A stretch of 64,000 nt of DNA from Candidatus Didemnitutus sp. (GTDB taxonomy: Bacteria; Verrucomicrobiota; Verrucomicrobiia; Opitutales; Opitutaceae), in assembly GCA_017991595.1 (NCBI GenBank), contig JAGOQJ010000002.1, positions 63,386 through 127,385 of the forward strand. Direction: 5' to 3'. Positions 47,005-56,778 of the stretch are shown here, one piece after another; positions within the stretch are counted from its first letter, which is position 1; the number at the start of each line of letters is the position of its first letter. The notes under the pieces are model-generated. The model was not told the DNA's origin, made no database searches, and saw only the letters and a list, made by a program, of their open reading frames with translations. Both the position numbers and the translations under genes were made by a program.

Positions 47005-47459
47005 CGCAGGATGACATGACTGGATTGAATCGACGACTTTTCCGTGCCGTTTGCGGGCCACTCTGCGCGAATCAACACCGCCAGTCCTTGGCCCGTGGAA
47101 TCGGCGCCAGCAGGGCTCACACCTGCCAGTCGATAAAACGATACGCTGTAAAAGCGATCAGTGGTGGACAGCTCTGAACTCCATCCGCTTCGAGTGCCAT
47201 CGCGGGACTCGAAATACTGGTTCGTTTCGGATGTGGCCACTCCGTCGTCAGTCAGCCTCGTGCGAGCGATGGCGAAGCCCAGTCGCTCCAGCTCGGCTGC
47301 TCCATTCACCAACGCGCGCTCAGCACCATGTCGGTCGCTTGCTTCGCCGATCATTTTGGACGACGCGGCCATCAAACCAAGGATCCCGACAACGCCGGTC
47401 GCCAGCAGCCCAATCGCGATCACAACCTCGACCAAGCTAAACGCAGAAAATCGCTTCAT
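47001..47459 (-). CDS. Prepilin-like protein (PilV/Verru_Chthon cassette B-like)
   Basis: 152 residues. 'KRFSAFSLVEVVIAIGLLAT' gives the leader and the Glu-5 helix start, with A-F at the cleavage position, and 'GVVGILGLMAASSKMIGEAS' continues the helix, as in PilV-type minor pilins. The remainder is a small globular domain with many Ser/Thr. It overlaps the neighbouring genes by 4 bases on both sides. No specific partner or substrate is known from sequence. Confidence 0.75.
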   Translation of the reverse strand: MKRFSAFSLVEVVIAIGLLATGVVGILGLMAASSKMIGEASDRHGAERALVNGAAELERLGFAIARTRLTDDGVATSETNQYFESRDGTRSGWSSELSTTDRFYSVSFYRLAGVSPAGADSTGQGLAVLIRAEWPANGTEKSSIQSSHVILR

Positions 47460-48079
47460 GGGATGCTGACCGCTTCCTTGAACAGTGTCGCTACTCCCGA
47501 GCCGCGGACCATGTAGCAGCGAACTTGCTCCGCAGAGTTGAACTCAATCGCGGTTGCCATTCGGTTGATCGTGGAAAAGGCCACCTTGGGATTTCCAAAG
47601 ATGCCGCCAGACGCAGAAAATTCGAGGTAGCCGTAATTTCCTGACGGCAGCCCCGAAGTCGCCAATGCCGTGGACGCGGTCCAGCGGCTTACAACATTGC
47701 TCGGCCACGTAATCCCGCTTGCAGCAGGCACGGACGATTCCGGGATAATCCGAACCTGCGCACTCAAGAGCATCGGCTCGTTGACCAAACTCCAGGCGCC
47801 ACTCGAAGGGTCTTGTGCGACCAGCCCCACGAGCGCGTAACGCTGGTCCAAATCGGTCGAGTCCAAGTTGACTACGAAGCGCACCGGCCTACCGAGACGG
47901 ATCGCGCTCGCTCGCGCGAGTGTGAGTTGCGCGCCGATTGAGCCCTCGGCCTGGCGGAGTTCGGTTCCCGAAGTGCTCGGAAATCCACGCAGCACCAGAG
48001 CTGCAAGGCCCGCAATCAGCCCGACGACGACGAGCAATTCGAGGAGCGTGAAGGCGCGCGTTGGGCGCGGCGGGGTCAT
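47456..48079 (-). CDS. Prepilin-like protein (GspH/Verru_Chthon cassette D-like)
   Basis: 207 residues from ATG 48079 (MTPPRPTRAFTLLEL); an alternative ATG at 48085 adds two residues. 'RAFTLLELLVVVGLIAGLAA' is a prepilin leader and helix start with Glu at +5, and 'SIGAQLTLARASAIRLGRPV' continues the pilin helix before a beta-rich C-terminal part, as in GspH/FimT-type pseudopilins. It overlaps the next upstream gene by a few bases. It is the first of the four lower-GC genes. Confidence 0.76.
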   Translation of the reverse strand: MTPPRPTRAFTLLELLVVVGLIAGLAALVLRGFPSTSGTELRQAEGSIGAQLTLARASAIRLGRPVRFVVNLDSTDLDQRYALVGLVAQDPSSGAWSLVNEPMLLSAQVRIIPESSVPAASGITWPSNVVSRWTASTALATSGLPSGNYGYLEFSASGGIFGNPKVAFSTINRMATAIEFNSAEQVRCYMVRGSGVATLFKEAVSIP

Positions 48080-48762
48080 TTCCAAGTGAAGATGAACTGC
48101 GGATCGTTGGCCGTCGCGTTCGGCGCGGCGCAGTAGAGCACGACGCCGGTGCGCAGGCCGGTGGCGGGGATGTCGGTGTCGTTGCCACCCGAACTCGGGC
48201 GGGCGGTGGTGCCATCGGGCAAGGCGACCGCGGGATATGAAGGATAATCCGAGTTATCGATCCGACCGTCGAGATTGCGGTCCACCAGCACGGCGATGGA
48301 GAGATTTTCGAAGGCGTCGCGGAGGAAGTGGGGATAGACGGCGTTGGCGTCGGTGAACTCACCCTCGCCAAAGCTGTAGAACGGAATCCGTTTGCGGTTC
48401 TGAGTGGCAGGCGCGGAGCCGGCAGCCAGTTCGCTGCCGTCGCGTTTGCGGCCGGCAAGAATGTCGTGGAACAGGTGCTCGCCGTTGAGCGTGGTGGTCG
48501 CGCCGCCGTTGACGAGGTGGCTGGAGTGGAAGGCCGGGTAATAGCCGTATTCGCTGCGGAAGCTCTCGATGGCGGCGGCCCATTGGGCGAACTGCACCTT
48601 TGTCTTCGCGCGGTTGGCGGATTTGCGCGCGGCGCCGATACTGGGGAAGATCAGCGCGGCGAGGATGCCGATGACAGCGATGACGGCGAGCAGCTCGAGC
48701 AGGCTGAAACCGCGGCTTCGCCGGCGAGCTGAACGCTGAACGCTGGAGGCTGAAGGCCTCAT
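48076..48762 (-). CDS. Prepilin-like protein, GspG-type
   Basis: 228 residues. Leader 'RRRSRGFSLLELLAVIAVIG' with G-F cleavage site and Glu-5, then 'ILAALIFPSIGAARKSANRA', the GspG/major pseudopilin-like helix. The C-terminal half contains 'YGYYPAFHSSHLVNGG' and a run of Asn/Asp that could be a calcium site, 'DRNLDGRIDNSDYPSYP'. GC is high here, unlike the four downstream genes. It shares one base with the upstream pilin gene and 4 with the next. Confidence 0.78.
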   Translation of the reverse strand: MRPSASSVQRSARRRSRGFSLLELLAVIAVIGILAALIFPSIGAARKSANRAKTKVQFAQWAAAIESFRSEYGYYPAFHSSHLVNGGATTTLNGEHLFHDILAGRKRDGSELAAGSAPATQNRKRIPFYSFGEGEFTDANAVYPHFLRDAFENLSIAVLVDRNLDGRIDNSDYPSYPAVALPDGTTARPSSGGNDTDIPATGLRTGVVLYCAAPNATANDPQFIFTWK

Positions 48763-49436
48763 CAGGGCCGGTGGGCGTAGAGGTTGTCCACGTTGGCGTG
48801 GGCGTTGTAGTCGACGATGCCGGTGGGGGCCGGCGGTTCGTGGCAGCTGAATTCGGTGGCGTCGGAGCGCGCGCCGTCGGGGCCGACCGAATAGAGCACG
48901 TAGCCGGGTTGGGTCCAGGTGGTGGCGCTGCCGCTGCGGTAGTAATAGACGTAGCGGTTGCCCCAGGGATCGAGCAGCGCGTTCAGCTCGGGGGCGCTGA
49001 CCAGCGCGGCGGTGGCCATGCCGGTGTCGGCGGTCTCGGTGGAGAAGCGCACGAGCTCGATGAACTCGCGGCCGCGGGGCTGGAGCTCGTTGATCTTCGG
49101 GCCGTAGAAGCCGGTGAGCGCGTTGTAGAGGCGCACGTTGGCGTGGTCGGCGGCGATGGGCGTGCGGGGCAGCGCGAAGTTCACCGCGCCGGCCTGCGGG
49201 TAGTCGCCGTATTGACGCCTAAAGCTTTCGAGGGCGGCGGAGAGCACGGCGAGTTCGGCCTTGGCTTGCGCGACCTTGCCGGCGGTCGAGGCGCGTCGGC
49301 CGACGCCGATGACAATGCCGGTGAGCACGGCAATGATGGCGATGACAGCGAGTAACTCGAGGAGCGTGAAAGCTCGCAGGGCCGGTGCGGGTTCGGGTCG
49401 GGCGCGAAGGAGTGGTGAACGGAGGGCGACGGGCAT
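48762..49436 (-). CDS. Prepilin-like protein, GspG-type
   Basis: 224 residues from ATG 49436. The leader 'ALRAFTLLELLAVIAIIAVL' has the A-F cleavage position with Glu at +5, followed by 'TGIVIGVGRRASTAGKVAQA' and a globular domain with 'YGDYPQAGAVNFALPRTP' and 'LLDPWGNRYVYYYRSG', a calcium-stabilised C-terminal loop as in GspG. Its start is the first of the six overlapping genes, so the operon promoter should lie upstream, between 49436 and the acs stop at 49618. A shorter start is possible. Confidence 0.76.
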   Translation of the reverse strand: MPVALRSPLLRARPEPAPALRAFTLLELLAVIAIIAVLTGIVIGVGRRASTAGKVAQAKAELAVLSAALESFRRQYGDYPQAGAVNFALPRTPIAADHANVRLYNALTGFYGPKINELQPRGREFIELVRFSTETADTGMATAALVSAPELNALLDPWGNRYVYYYRSGSATTWTQPGYVLYSVGPDGARSDATEFSCHEPPAPTGIVDYNAHANVDNLYAHRP

Positions 49437-49556
49437 TGGGGTGGATGCCGGATGGAGCAGACGGTGTTCCAGATGGACGGCGGAGCCGGGGGTATCAATC
49501 CAGAAGGTGCCGGTCATTAACTGGGAGCCCGCCGCACGGCGAGGCCGAACATGAAC

Positions 49557-49580
49557 ACGCCCCGCGCAGTGGCGGGGCGT
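49557..49580 (-). terminator. Hairpin between acs and the prepilin operon
   Basis: ACGCCCCGC and GCGGGGCGT form a 9-bp stem with a 6-base loop, 38 bases after the acs stop on the minus strand. There is no strong T-run, so it may be a weak terminator or an RNA-stability element. It separates acs from the prepilin genes. Confidence 0.55.
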
Positions 49581-49617
49581 GGAGAGAGCCGGACGAACGA
49601 ACGCGCGAAGGCGCGGT

Positions 49618-51579
49618 TTACTCGTCGTCCGACTTCAGCGCCGCGATGACGGAGAAGTCCTCCAGGGTGGTCGTGTCGCCCTTGATTTCACCGGAGGTGG
49701 CGAGCTCCTTGAGGAGGCGACGCATGATTTTTCCGGAGCGGGTCTTGGGGAGGCCGGCGGCGAAGCGGACTTGATCGGGCCGCGCGAGGGCGCCGATCTC
49801 CTTCGCGACGTGGGCGCGGAGAGCCTCCTTCAGCTCGTCGGTGGGCTCCTTGCCGGCCTTCACGGTGACGAAGACGACGAGCGACTGGCCCTTGAGTTCG
49901 TCGGGGCGGCCGACGGCGGCGGCTTCGGCGACGGCGGGGTGCGAGACGAGCGCGCTCTCGACCTCGGCGGTGCCGATGCGGTGGCCGGAGACGTTGAGCA
50001 CGTCGTCGATGCGGCCGACGATCCAGAAATAGCCGTCCTTGTCCTGCCGGGCGCCGTCGCCGGTGAAGTAGAAGTCGGGGTGGTTCGGGAACTCGGAGAA
50101 GTAGGCCTTCTTGTAGCGCTCGTCGTCGCCCCAGAGCGTGCGGAGCATGGATGGCCAAGGTTTGGTGATGACGAGTTTACCGCCGCTGTTGCGCGGGACC
50201 TCCTTGCCGGTGTTGTCGACGATCTTGGGCGAGACGCCGAAGAACGGGAGCGTGGCCGAGCCGGGCTTCGTGGGCGTGATGCCGGGGATCGGCGTGATCA
50301 TGATGGAGCCGGTTTCGGTCTGCCACCAGGTGTCGACGATGGGGCACTTCTTTTTGCCGACCATCTTGTGATACCACATCCAGGCCTCGGGGTTGATGGG
50401 CTCGCCGACGGAGCCGAGGAGCCGGAGGGAATCGAGACGGTGGCGGAGCACGTAGTTGTCGCCCCAACGCATGAAGGCTCGGATGGCGGTGGGCGCCGTG
50501 TAGAGGATCGTGATGCCGTGGCGGTCGATCATCTGCCAGTAGCGGTCGGGCTCCGGTTGGTTGGGCGCGCCTTCGTAGAGGAAGATGGTCGAGCCGTTCG
50601 AGAGCAGGCCGTAGACGACGTAGCTGTGGCCGGTGATCCAACCGATGTCGGCGGTGCAGAAGTAGCGATCGCTGTCTTTCAGATCGAAGACGTAGTGCGA
50701 GGAGAGCTTGGCGCCGAGGAGGTAGCCGGCGGAGGTATGGAGCACGCCCTTCGGTTTGCCGGTGGAGCCGGAGGTGTAGAGAATGAAGAGCGGGTGCTCG
50801 GAGTCGAAGGCCTTGGCGTCGTGAAAATTCGGGGCGCCGACCCAGGCTTCCTTCCACCAGGTGTCGCGGCCCTCGACCATGTTGACCTCGTGGCCGGTGC
50901 GCTTGACGACGAGGACGGATTGGACGGTCGGGGCGCCCTCGACGGCCTTGTCGACGTTGGCCTTGAGCTCGACGATCTTGCCGCGGCGCCAGCCGCCGTC
51001 GGCGGTGATGACGACCTTGGCCTTGCAGTCGTTGATGCGGTCCTTGAGCGCCTCGGGCGAGAAGCCGCCGAAGACGACGGTATGCACGGCGCCGACGCGG
51101 GCGCAGGCGAGCATGGCGATGACGGCCTCGGGGATCATCGGCATGTAGATCGCGACGCGATCGCCGGGATGGATGCCCATGTTCTCCAGCACGTGCGCGA
51201 AGCGGCAGACGTGGAAATAAAGCTGGCGATACGTGATCGTGCGCACGTCGCCCGGCTCGCCTTCGAAGATGAGCGCGGCCTTGTTTTCGCGCACGGTGCC
51301 GAGGTGGCGGTCGAGGCAGTTTTCAGAGACGTTCAACTTGCCTCCCACGAACCACTTGGCGAAGGGCGGCTTCCACTGCAGGACGGTCTTGAAAGGCTTG
51401 CGCCAGACGAGGTGCTCGTTGGCCTGTTTGGCCCAGAATTTATCTGGGGCGTTGACAGACTCCGCATGGAGCCTACGGTAAGTCTCGAAGCTGCTCAGGT
51501 TTGCCTGGCCCTTGAACTCGGCTGAGGGTTTGAATACACGACTCTCCCGGGACACTGAGGTTATCGTTTGGTCCGACAC
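49618..51579 (-). CDS. acs: Acetyl-CoA synthetase (AMP-forming)
   Basis: 653 residues. The AMP-binding motif '[17 protein letters not shown]' lies near residue 265, '[19 protein letters not shown]' and '[18 protein letters not shown]' are further core motifs, and the regulatory lysine segment '[18 protein letters not shown]' is near residue 611, where acetylation turns the enzyme off in other bacteria. It activates acetate to acetyl-CoA. The start is a GTG at 51579 with an AGGAG Shine-Dalgarno at 51586-51592 region. It is divergent from rho. Confidence 0.97.
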   Translation of the reverse strand: MSDQTITSVSRESRVFKPSAEFKGQANLSSFETYRRLHAESVNAPDKFWAKQANEHLVWRKPFKTVLQWKPPFAKWFVGGKLNVSENCLDRHLGTVRENKAALIFEGEPGDVRTITYRQLYFHVCRFAHVLENMGIHPGDRVAIYMPMIPEAVIAMLACARVGAVHTVVFGGFSPEALKDRINDCKAKVVITADGGWRRGKIVELKANVDKAVEGAPTVQSVLVVKRTGHEVNMVEGRDTWWKEAWVGAPNFHDAKAFDSEHPLFILYTSGSTGKPKGVLHTSAGYLLGAKLSSHYVFDLKDSDRYFCTADIGWITGHSYVVYGLLSNGSTIFLYEGAPNQPEPDRYWQMIDRHGITILYTAPTAIRAFMRWGDNYVLRHRLDSLRLLGSVGEPINPEAWMWYHKMVGKKKCPIVDTWWQTETGSIMITPIPGITPTKPGSATLPFFGVSPKIVDNTGKEVPRNSGGKLVITKPWPSMLRTLWGDDERYKKAYFSEFPNHPDFYFTGDGARQDKDGYFWIVGRIDDVLNVSGHRIGTAEVESALVSHPAVAEAAAVGRPDELKGQSLVVFVTVKAGKEPTDELKEALRAHVAKEIGALARPDQVRFAAGLPKTRSGKIMRRLLKELATSGEIKGDTTTLEDFSVIAALKSDDE

Positions 51580-51676
51580 AGTTTCTCCTCTTTTTGGGGT
51601 TGAAGCGAAGCACGGGGAACATGCCCCGCCGGATTCAGCGGTCAAGTCTGCGCAGCTCCGTAACTCCCGTTTTTGT

Positions 51677-52867
<1,191 letters not shown>

Positions 52868-52920
52868 CACTCCAAGCTTGCCGCGCCACGTCTTTAACAA
52901 CCAACCTCACAACCCGCTGA

Positions 52921-54681
52921 ATGAATAGCTTCTCCGAGCAATGTCTCGATATGGCCCGCTCAATGCTGAGCCATAATTTGGACGCGATCAACGCCGACGG
53001 CACCGTCACTCCGATCGCTGGTGAAAACCCCCGCGGCGACGAGCCCGGCCACGTCGCTTACGCCTTGGGCGAATACTACCGCGCCACGGGCGAGACCACC
53101 CTGAAGGGTCAGGACATCATCGACCTCGCCGCGCGCTGCATCACCGCGCAGGCCTTCACTGAGCCCGCCGGCGAGAACGGCCTGGCCTACGCCGCCCTCG
53201 GCCTCCTCGCCTTCGGTCCCTCCAAGGAGCGCAACCCTGTCTGGGAACGCCTCGTCGAGGAGACCCGCCAGCGCCTCGACAAGCAGCTGCTCCACCGCAG
53301 CGACTACGACAACTACTGGCAGGCCTTCAACATCGCCAAGGCCGTGTGCCGCTACTCCCTCGGCCTTTCCAAGAAGGACGAGACCTCGCGCCTCATCGAG
53401 CGCATGGTCGAACGCATCGAGCAGACCAGCTCCTCCGGCTTCTTCGACGACGCGGAGCCCGGCATCGGCGGCCACTTCAACCTCTACGGCGTCATGACGC
53501 TGGTGTTCGTGCGCTCCGCGCTCCAACTCCACGCCAACTCCGCCCTTCGCGAGCGCAAGCTCCCCACCCTCCGCACCTACGCCGAGAAATACATCAAGCT
53601 CATGCCCGACCTCGTCCGCGCGGACGGTCTCGGCTGGGCCTACGGCAAGGCCTCCGGCGCCTACGGCCAGATGCACTGCATCAGCCTCATTCTCCAAGGC
53701 CTCCGCGACGGTTGGATCGCCGACGACCAGAAGCCGAAGTATTACGACATCCTCCGCCGGTTGTTCTACTTCTTCTTCCAGACCTATCTCGACCAGGAGC
53801 ACGGCTTCCTCGACGTTCGTGACGAAGAGCGCACCGCCTACGCTTCGCACACGACGCGCATGGCCAACTTCGACGCGGCCCGCTACCTCTGCCAGTGGTC
53901 GCGCCTCGCCAAGGCCGCCAACTTCTCCTTCGAGGCCGCCAAGCCCGAGCCCGCGCGCACCAGCGGCCGCTTCGTCATCTTCGACAAGTCGAACCGCAAG
54001 GAACAGGGCCTCTTCCTCTATCGTGACGCCGAGTCCGGCCTGCACGTGCAGATCCCGCTCGTCAGCTCCGGTGGCGCCGCGACGGCCGACAGCCTTGCCT
54101 TCCCCCATTCGCCCGGCGTCTTCGACTGGCCCAACAACGTCTATCTGCCCGTCATGCAACCCGAGCTCACGTTCGGCGAGCACGTCACGATCCCGTCGTT
54201 CTACGGCCAGAAGTGCGTCACCGGTCTCGGTCTGAAGAATTCGTTCTTCTTCCGTTACGAGCAGCCCGAGCTGATCAACACCAAGGAAGAACTCGCCCGC
54301 GGCATCGGCAGCGTGAAGGTGCAGTGGTCCTTCACCGGCAGCAAGATCACCGCCGAGTTCGCCTACACGGTGAAGCAGCAGGTGCAGCTGGACAAATTCC
54401 GCTTCGCCATGGTCATCGGTGCGCCGCACTCGCGCTACCGCCTCGGCACCTCACCGGTCCTCGGCGCCAACGGTCACCGTTGTCAGGTGCAGAAGGACGA
54501 TTTCCACGCCAACTGGCAGGAGACCGAGATTGTCACCGCGGACCAGAACTACCGCACCAATTACGGCAAGCTGCACTACGTGCAGAATTTCGTCCGCGAC
54601 CATCCGCTCATCATGCGCCCTGGTCAGATCTACCGTCTGATCGTCAGCTTCGAGCCGGAGATCACGATGGTCGAAGCCTGA
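52921..54681 (+). CDS. Unknown protein, likely (alpha/alpha) toroid followed by beta domain
   Basis: 586 residues, no signal peptide and no recognised family. The first two thirds are helical hairpins with aromatic faces ('NLYGVMTLVFVRSALQLHAN', 'LRRLFYFFFQTYLDQEHGF'), as in toroidal glycosidases and polysaccharide lyases; the final third is beta-rich ('VKVQWSFTGSKITAEFAYTV', 'IYRLIVSFEPEIT'). Some acid residues in 'GDEPGHVAYALGEYYRATGE' could be catalytic. I do not assign a reaction: a cytoplasmic sugar-processing or glycan-lyase-like enzyme is a guess from architecture. It starts 54 bases after rho on the same strand and ends with a strong terminator. Confidence 0.65.
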   Translation: MNSFSEQCLDMARSMLSHNLDAINADGTVTPIAGENPRGDEPGHVAYALGEYYRATGETTLKGQDIIDLAARCITAQAFTEPAGENGLAYAALGLLAFGPSKERNPVWERLVEETRQRLDKQLLHRSDYDNYWQAFNIAKAVCRYSLGLSKKDETSRLIERMVERIEQTSSSGFFDDAEPGIGGHFNLYGVMTLVFVRSALQLHANSALRERKLPTLRTYAEKYIKLMPDLVRADGLGWAYGKASGAYGQMHCISLILQGLRDGWIADDQKPKYYDILRRLFYFFFQTYLDQEHGFLDVRDEERTAYASHTTRMANFDAARYLCQWSRLAKAANFSFEAAKPEPARTSGRFVIFDKSNRKEQGLFLYRDAESGLHVQIPLVSSGGAATADSLAFPHSPGVFDWPNNVYLPVMQPELTFGEHVTIPSFYGQKCVTGLGLKNSFFFRYEQPELINTKEELARGIGSVKVQWSFTGSKITAEFAYTVKQQVQLDKFRFAMVIGAPHSRYRLGTSPVLGANGHRCQVQKDDFHANWQETEIVTADQNYRTNYGKLHYVQNFVRDHPLIMRPGQIYRLIVSFEPEITMVEA

Positions 54682-54720
54682 GCTTTGCCATAGGCCGCGC
54701 GAAGTCGCGCGGTATCAACA

Positions 54721-54752
54721 AGCCCGCCGCCCTCCAGGCCGGCGGGCTTTTT
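54721..54752 (+). terminator. Rho-independent terminator after the toroid-like gene
   Basis: AGCCCGCCGCC and GGCCGGCGGGCT form a strong stem followed by TTTTTGTT. It lies 40 bases after the stop, and immediately upstream of the GTAG palindrome at 54757. Confidence 0.88.
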
Positions 54753-54756
54753 GTTG

Positions 54757-54792
54757 GGTGCGGTAGCGGCGGTCGTCCCGACCGTCATGAGG
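54757..54792. repeat. REP-like palindrome, family 2, copy 3
   Basis: GTAG at 54763-54766, then GCGGTCG-TCC-CGACCG. Nearly identical to the copy at 13734 and a compensatory variant of the one at 43541. Confidence 0.65.
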
Positions 54793-54882
54793 CGCACAGG
54801 GAGACAGCGGCCTTCCAAAACAACGTCCGAAGGCCGCGTTTCCCCGCGGCGCATATTCAAACCGCGCCAGCGGCGTGTGCTA

Positions 54883-55488
54883 TCACTCGCCCGCCGGAGC
54901 GGCAGACGTGGACGCAACCGGGGGCTCGGACGCGGGCGGCGGTTGGCTGGCCGCGGCCGGGGCGGCGGGCTTCGCCTCCTCGGGCTTCTTCTTCGGCGCG
55001 CCTACGAGCACGTCGAGCTGCCCTTGTATCTTCACGAAGAACTCCGCATTCAGGTCGCCCGCCGGGATCTCATACATCTGCCGCAGTCGCATGTGTTCGA
55101 AGATGTTTTTCATCCCGTCGGCCGAGACACCGCGCGGCTTCAGGATCTTCTTCCGCTCCATCATCAGCGCGAGGAACTGCAGCAACGGCGTGTTCGCCTC
55201 GTTCGGCGGATTCGCCGGATCGGCGAGCGTGAGGAAAAGGTTCTCGGCGGTGAGCTTCAGCGCGCGGTCCGCGTTCTCCTCGCCGCGCCGCGGTTTGTAG
55301 CTGATCACCCAGCGGCAGTAGATTTCGGCCGGCGCCGGCAGATTCGCGTCTTCGCTCTCCAACAGGTCGCGTCGCCCCGTGAGTCCGTCGGCCTCGCGCA
55401 CCAAGTAGCACACGACCCGGTCGCCCTCGGCGAACTCGCGGCCGGACACGCAGCACTTCGTGGCGATGGGGTGGAGATTGAGTTCCAT
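54883..55488 (-). CDS. Conserved protein of unknown function
   Basis: 201 residues from ATG 55488. 'HPIATKCCVSGREFAEGDRV' at the N-terminus resembles a zinc-binding or metal-site segment with Cys residues, then 'PAPAEIYCRWVISYKPRRGE' and a helical middle. The last 40 residues are Pro/Ala/Glu-rich. I do not recognise the family with confidence. No signal peptide or membrane segment. The gene is divergent from the YhaM-like gene, with about 195 bases between them. Confidence 0.6.
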   Translation of the reverse strand: MELNLHPIATKCCVSGREFAEGDRVVCYLVREADGLTGRRDLLESEDANLPAPAEIYCRWVISYKPRRGEENADRALKLTAENLFLTLADPANPPNEANTPLLQFLALMMERKKILKPRGVSADGMKNIFEHMRLRQMYEIPAGDLNAEFFVKIQGQLDVLVGAPKKKPEEAKPAAPAAASQPPPASEPPVASTSAAPAGE

Positions 55489-55682
55489 GGCGGCCCCTTT
55501 TCCAAGGGCCAACGGGAGAAGTAGCAAGGAGCAAGTGCCAGCAGCCGGACTCGCCTCGCGTTCCTCCATCCGCGCCCTGTCGCCCGAAACTTGTCCGGTC
55601 GCCCCTCGTCCGCGCACCGAAAAACCTCTGCCCGCGGGAAATCAGTGTGGCCAATCCGCGGCGCCCGCGCTGAAGTCCCCAC

Positions 55683-56696
55683 ATGGCCGATATCACTTCG
55701 TTGCTCAGTGTCCGCGAGATCAAGGCGCTCGATAAGAACGGCTCCGACTCCTTCGCCAGCGTGCTGCTCGTCCGCCGCGTGACCACGCGCACCGCCAAGA
55801 ACGGCAACACCTATCTCTCCGTCGAGCTCGGCGACAAGACCGGCAGCTTCTCCGTCAACGTCTGGGGCGACGCTCCGGCCTTCGAACTTTTTTCCAGCCT
55901 CCGCGAAGGTGGCGTGGTGCGCATCGAGGCCGAGGTGGATTACTACCGCGATGCCTTCTCGCCGAAATTGTTCCGGGCGGAGGCGATCTCTCCGGAGGCG
56001 CTCGCCGGCTCCGCCGTGCTGGCCAACCTCGTCGAGACCGCACCCGAGGACGCGGAGGCGTTGTGGACGGAGTTCCAGCAGCACATCGCAGCCATCCAGC
56101 ACCCGGAAATCCGCGCGACCGTGCAGGCCGTGTTCGACGACATCGGCGAGTCGTTCCGCGTCGCCCCGGCGGCGGTCGCGATGCACCACGCCTACCGCCA
56201 CGGGTTGCTCGAGCACACGACGCACATGGCCCGCGCCGCCCGCGCGCTGCTGCCGCTTTATCCGGAAGTCGACGCCGACCTTGCCCTCGCCGGCGTGCTC
56301 GTGCACGACACCGGCAAGGTCATCGAATACCAAGGCGACCTTGTCACCTCCAAGAGCCGCCGCGGCCTCCTCCAAGGCCACGTCGTCCTCGGCTACCAAC
56401 TCGTGCGCAAGGCCGGCATGAAGGTGAAACTCGCTCCCGATCTGCTTGAACGCCTCGAACACATCGTGCTCTCGCACCAGGGCGAACTCGAGTGGGGAGC
56501 GGCCGTGATCGCCGCGACGCCCGAGGCGGTCTTCGTCGCCAAGGTCGACGACCTCGACGCCAAGATGGGCATGGTGCAGCGCCTCCTGCGCCATGCAGGC
56601 GAGACGCCGGCTGAGGAATTCTCCGAGAAGCATTTCGGCCTCAACAGCCAGCTTCTGCTGACCAAGCCGGCCACCCAGCCGCCGCCCACCGCCTGA
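55683..56696 (+). CDS. YhaM-like 3'-5' exoribonuclease (OB fold plus HD domain)
   Basis: 337 residues. The first 100 residues form an OB-fold ('RRVTTRTAKNGNTYLSVELG', 'RIEAEVDYYRDAFSPKLFRA'), followed by an HD domain: 'AMHHAYRHGLLEHTTHMARA' supplies H...H, and 'LALAGVLVHDTGKVIEYQGD' the HD. This combination is found in YhaM/CBF1-like nucleases that trim single-stranded RNA or DNA 3' ends. Ends with a Pro-rich tail. It is followed by scpA on the same strand. Confidence 0.88.
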   Translation: MADITSLLSVREIKALDKNGSDSFASVLLVRRVTTRTAKNGNTYLSVELGDKTGSFSVNVWGDAPAFELFSSLREGGVVRIEAEVDYYRDAFSPKLFRAEAISPEALAGSAVLANLVETAPEDAEALWTEFQQHIAAIQHPEIRATVQAVFDDIGESFRVAPAAVAMHHAYRHGLLEHTTHMARAARALLPLYPEVDADLALAGVLVHDTGKVIEYQGDLVTSKSRRGLLQGHVVLGYQLVRKAGMKVKLAPDLLERLEHIVLSHQGELEWGAAVIAATPEAVFVAKVDDLDAKMGMVQRLLRHAGETPAEEFSEKHFGLNSQLLLTKPATQPPPTA

Positions 56697-56778
56697 GCGC
56701 GGGCGGCACCGCATTGAGCGCTCGCCTGGCGCGCATTTCCCCCTTGCGCGTCCCTCCGGCCGTCCCTCGACTCGCACC

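Noticed and set aside
49579-51525. 648-codon antisense frame over acs
   Set aside because: Acetyl-CoA synthetase motifs on the minus strand are complete; the other frame is low-complexity.
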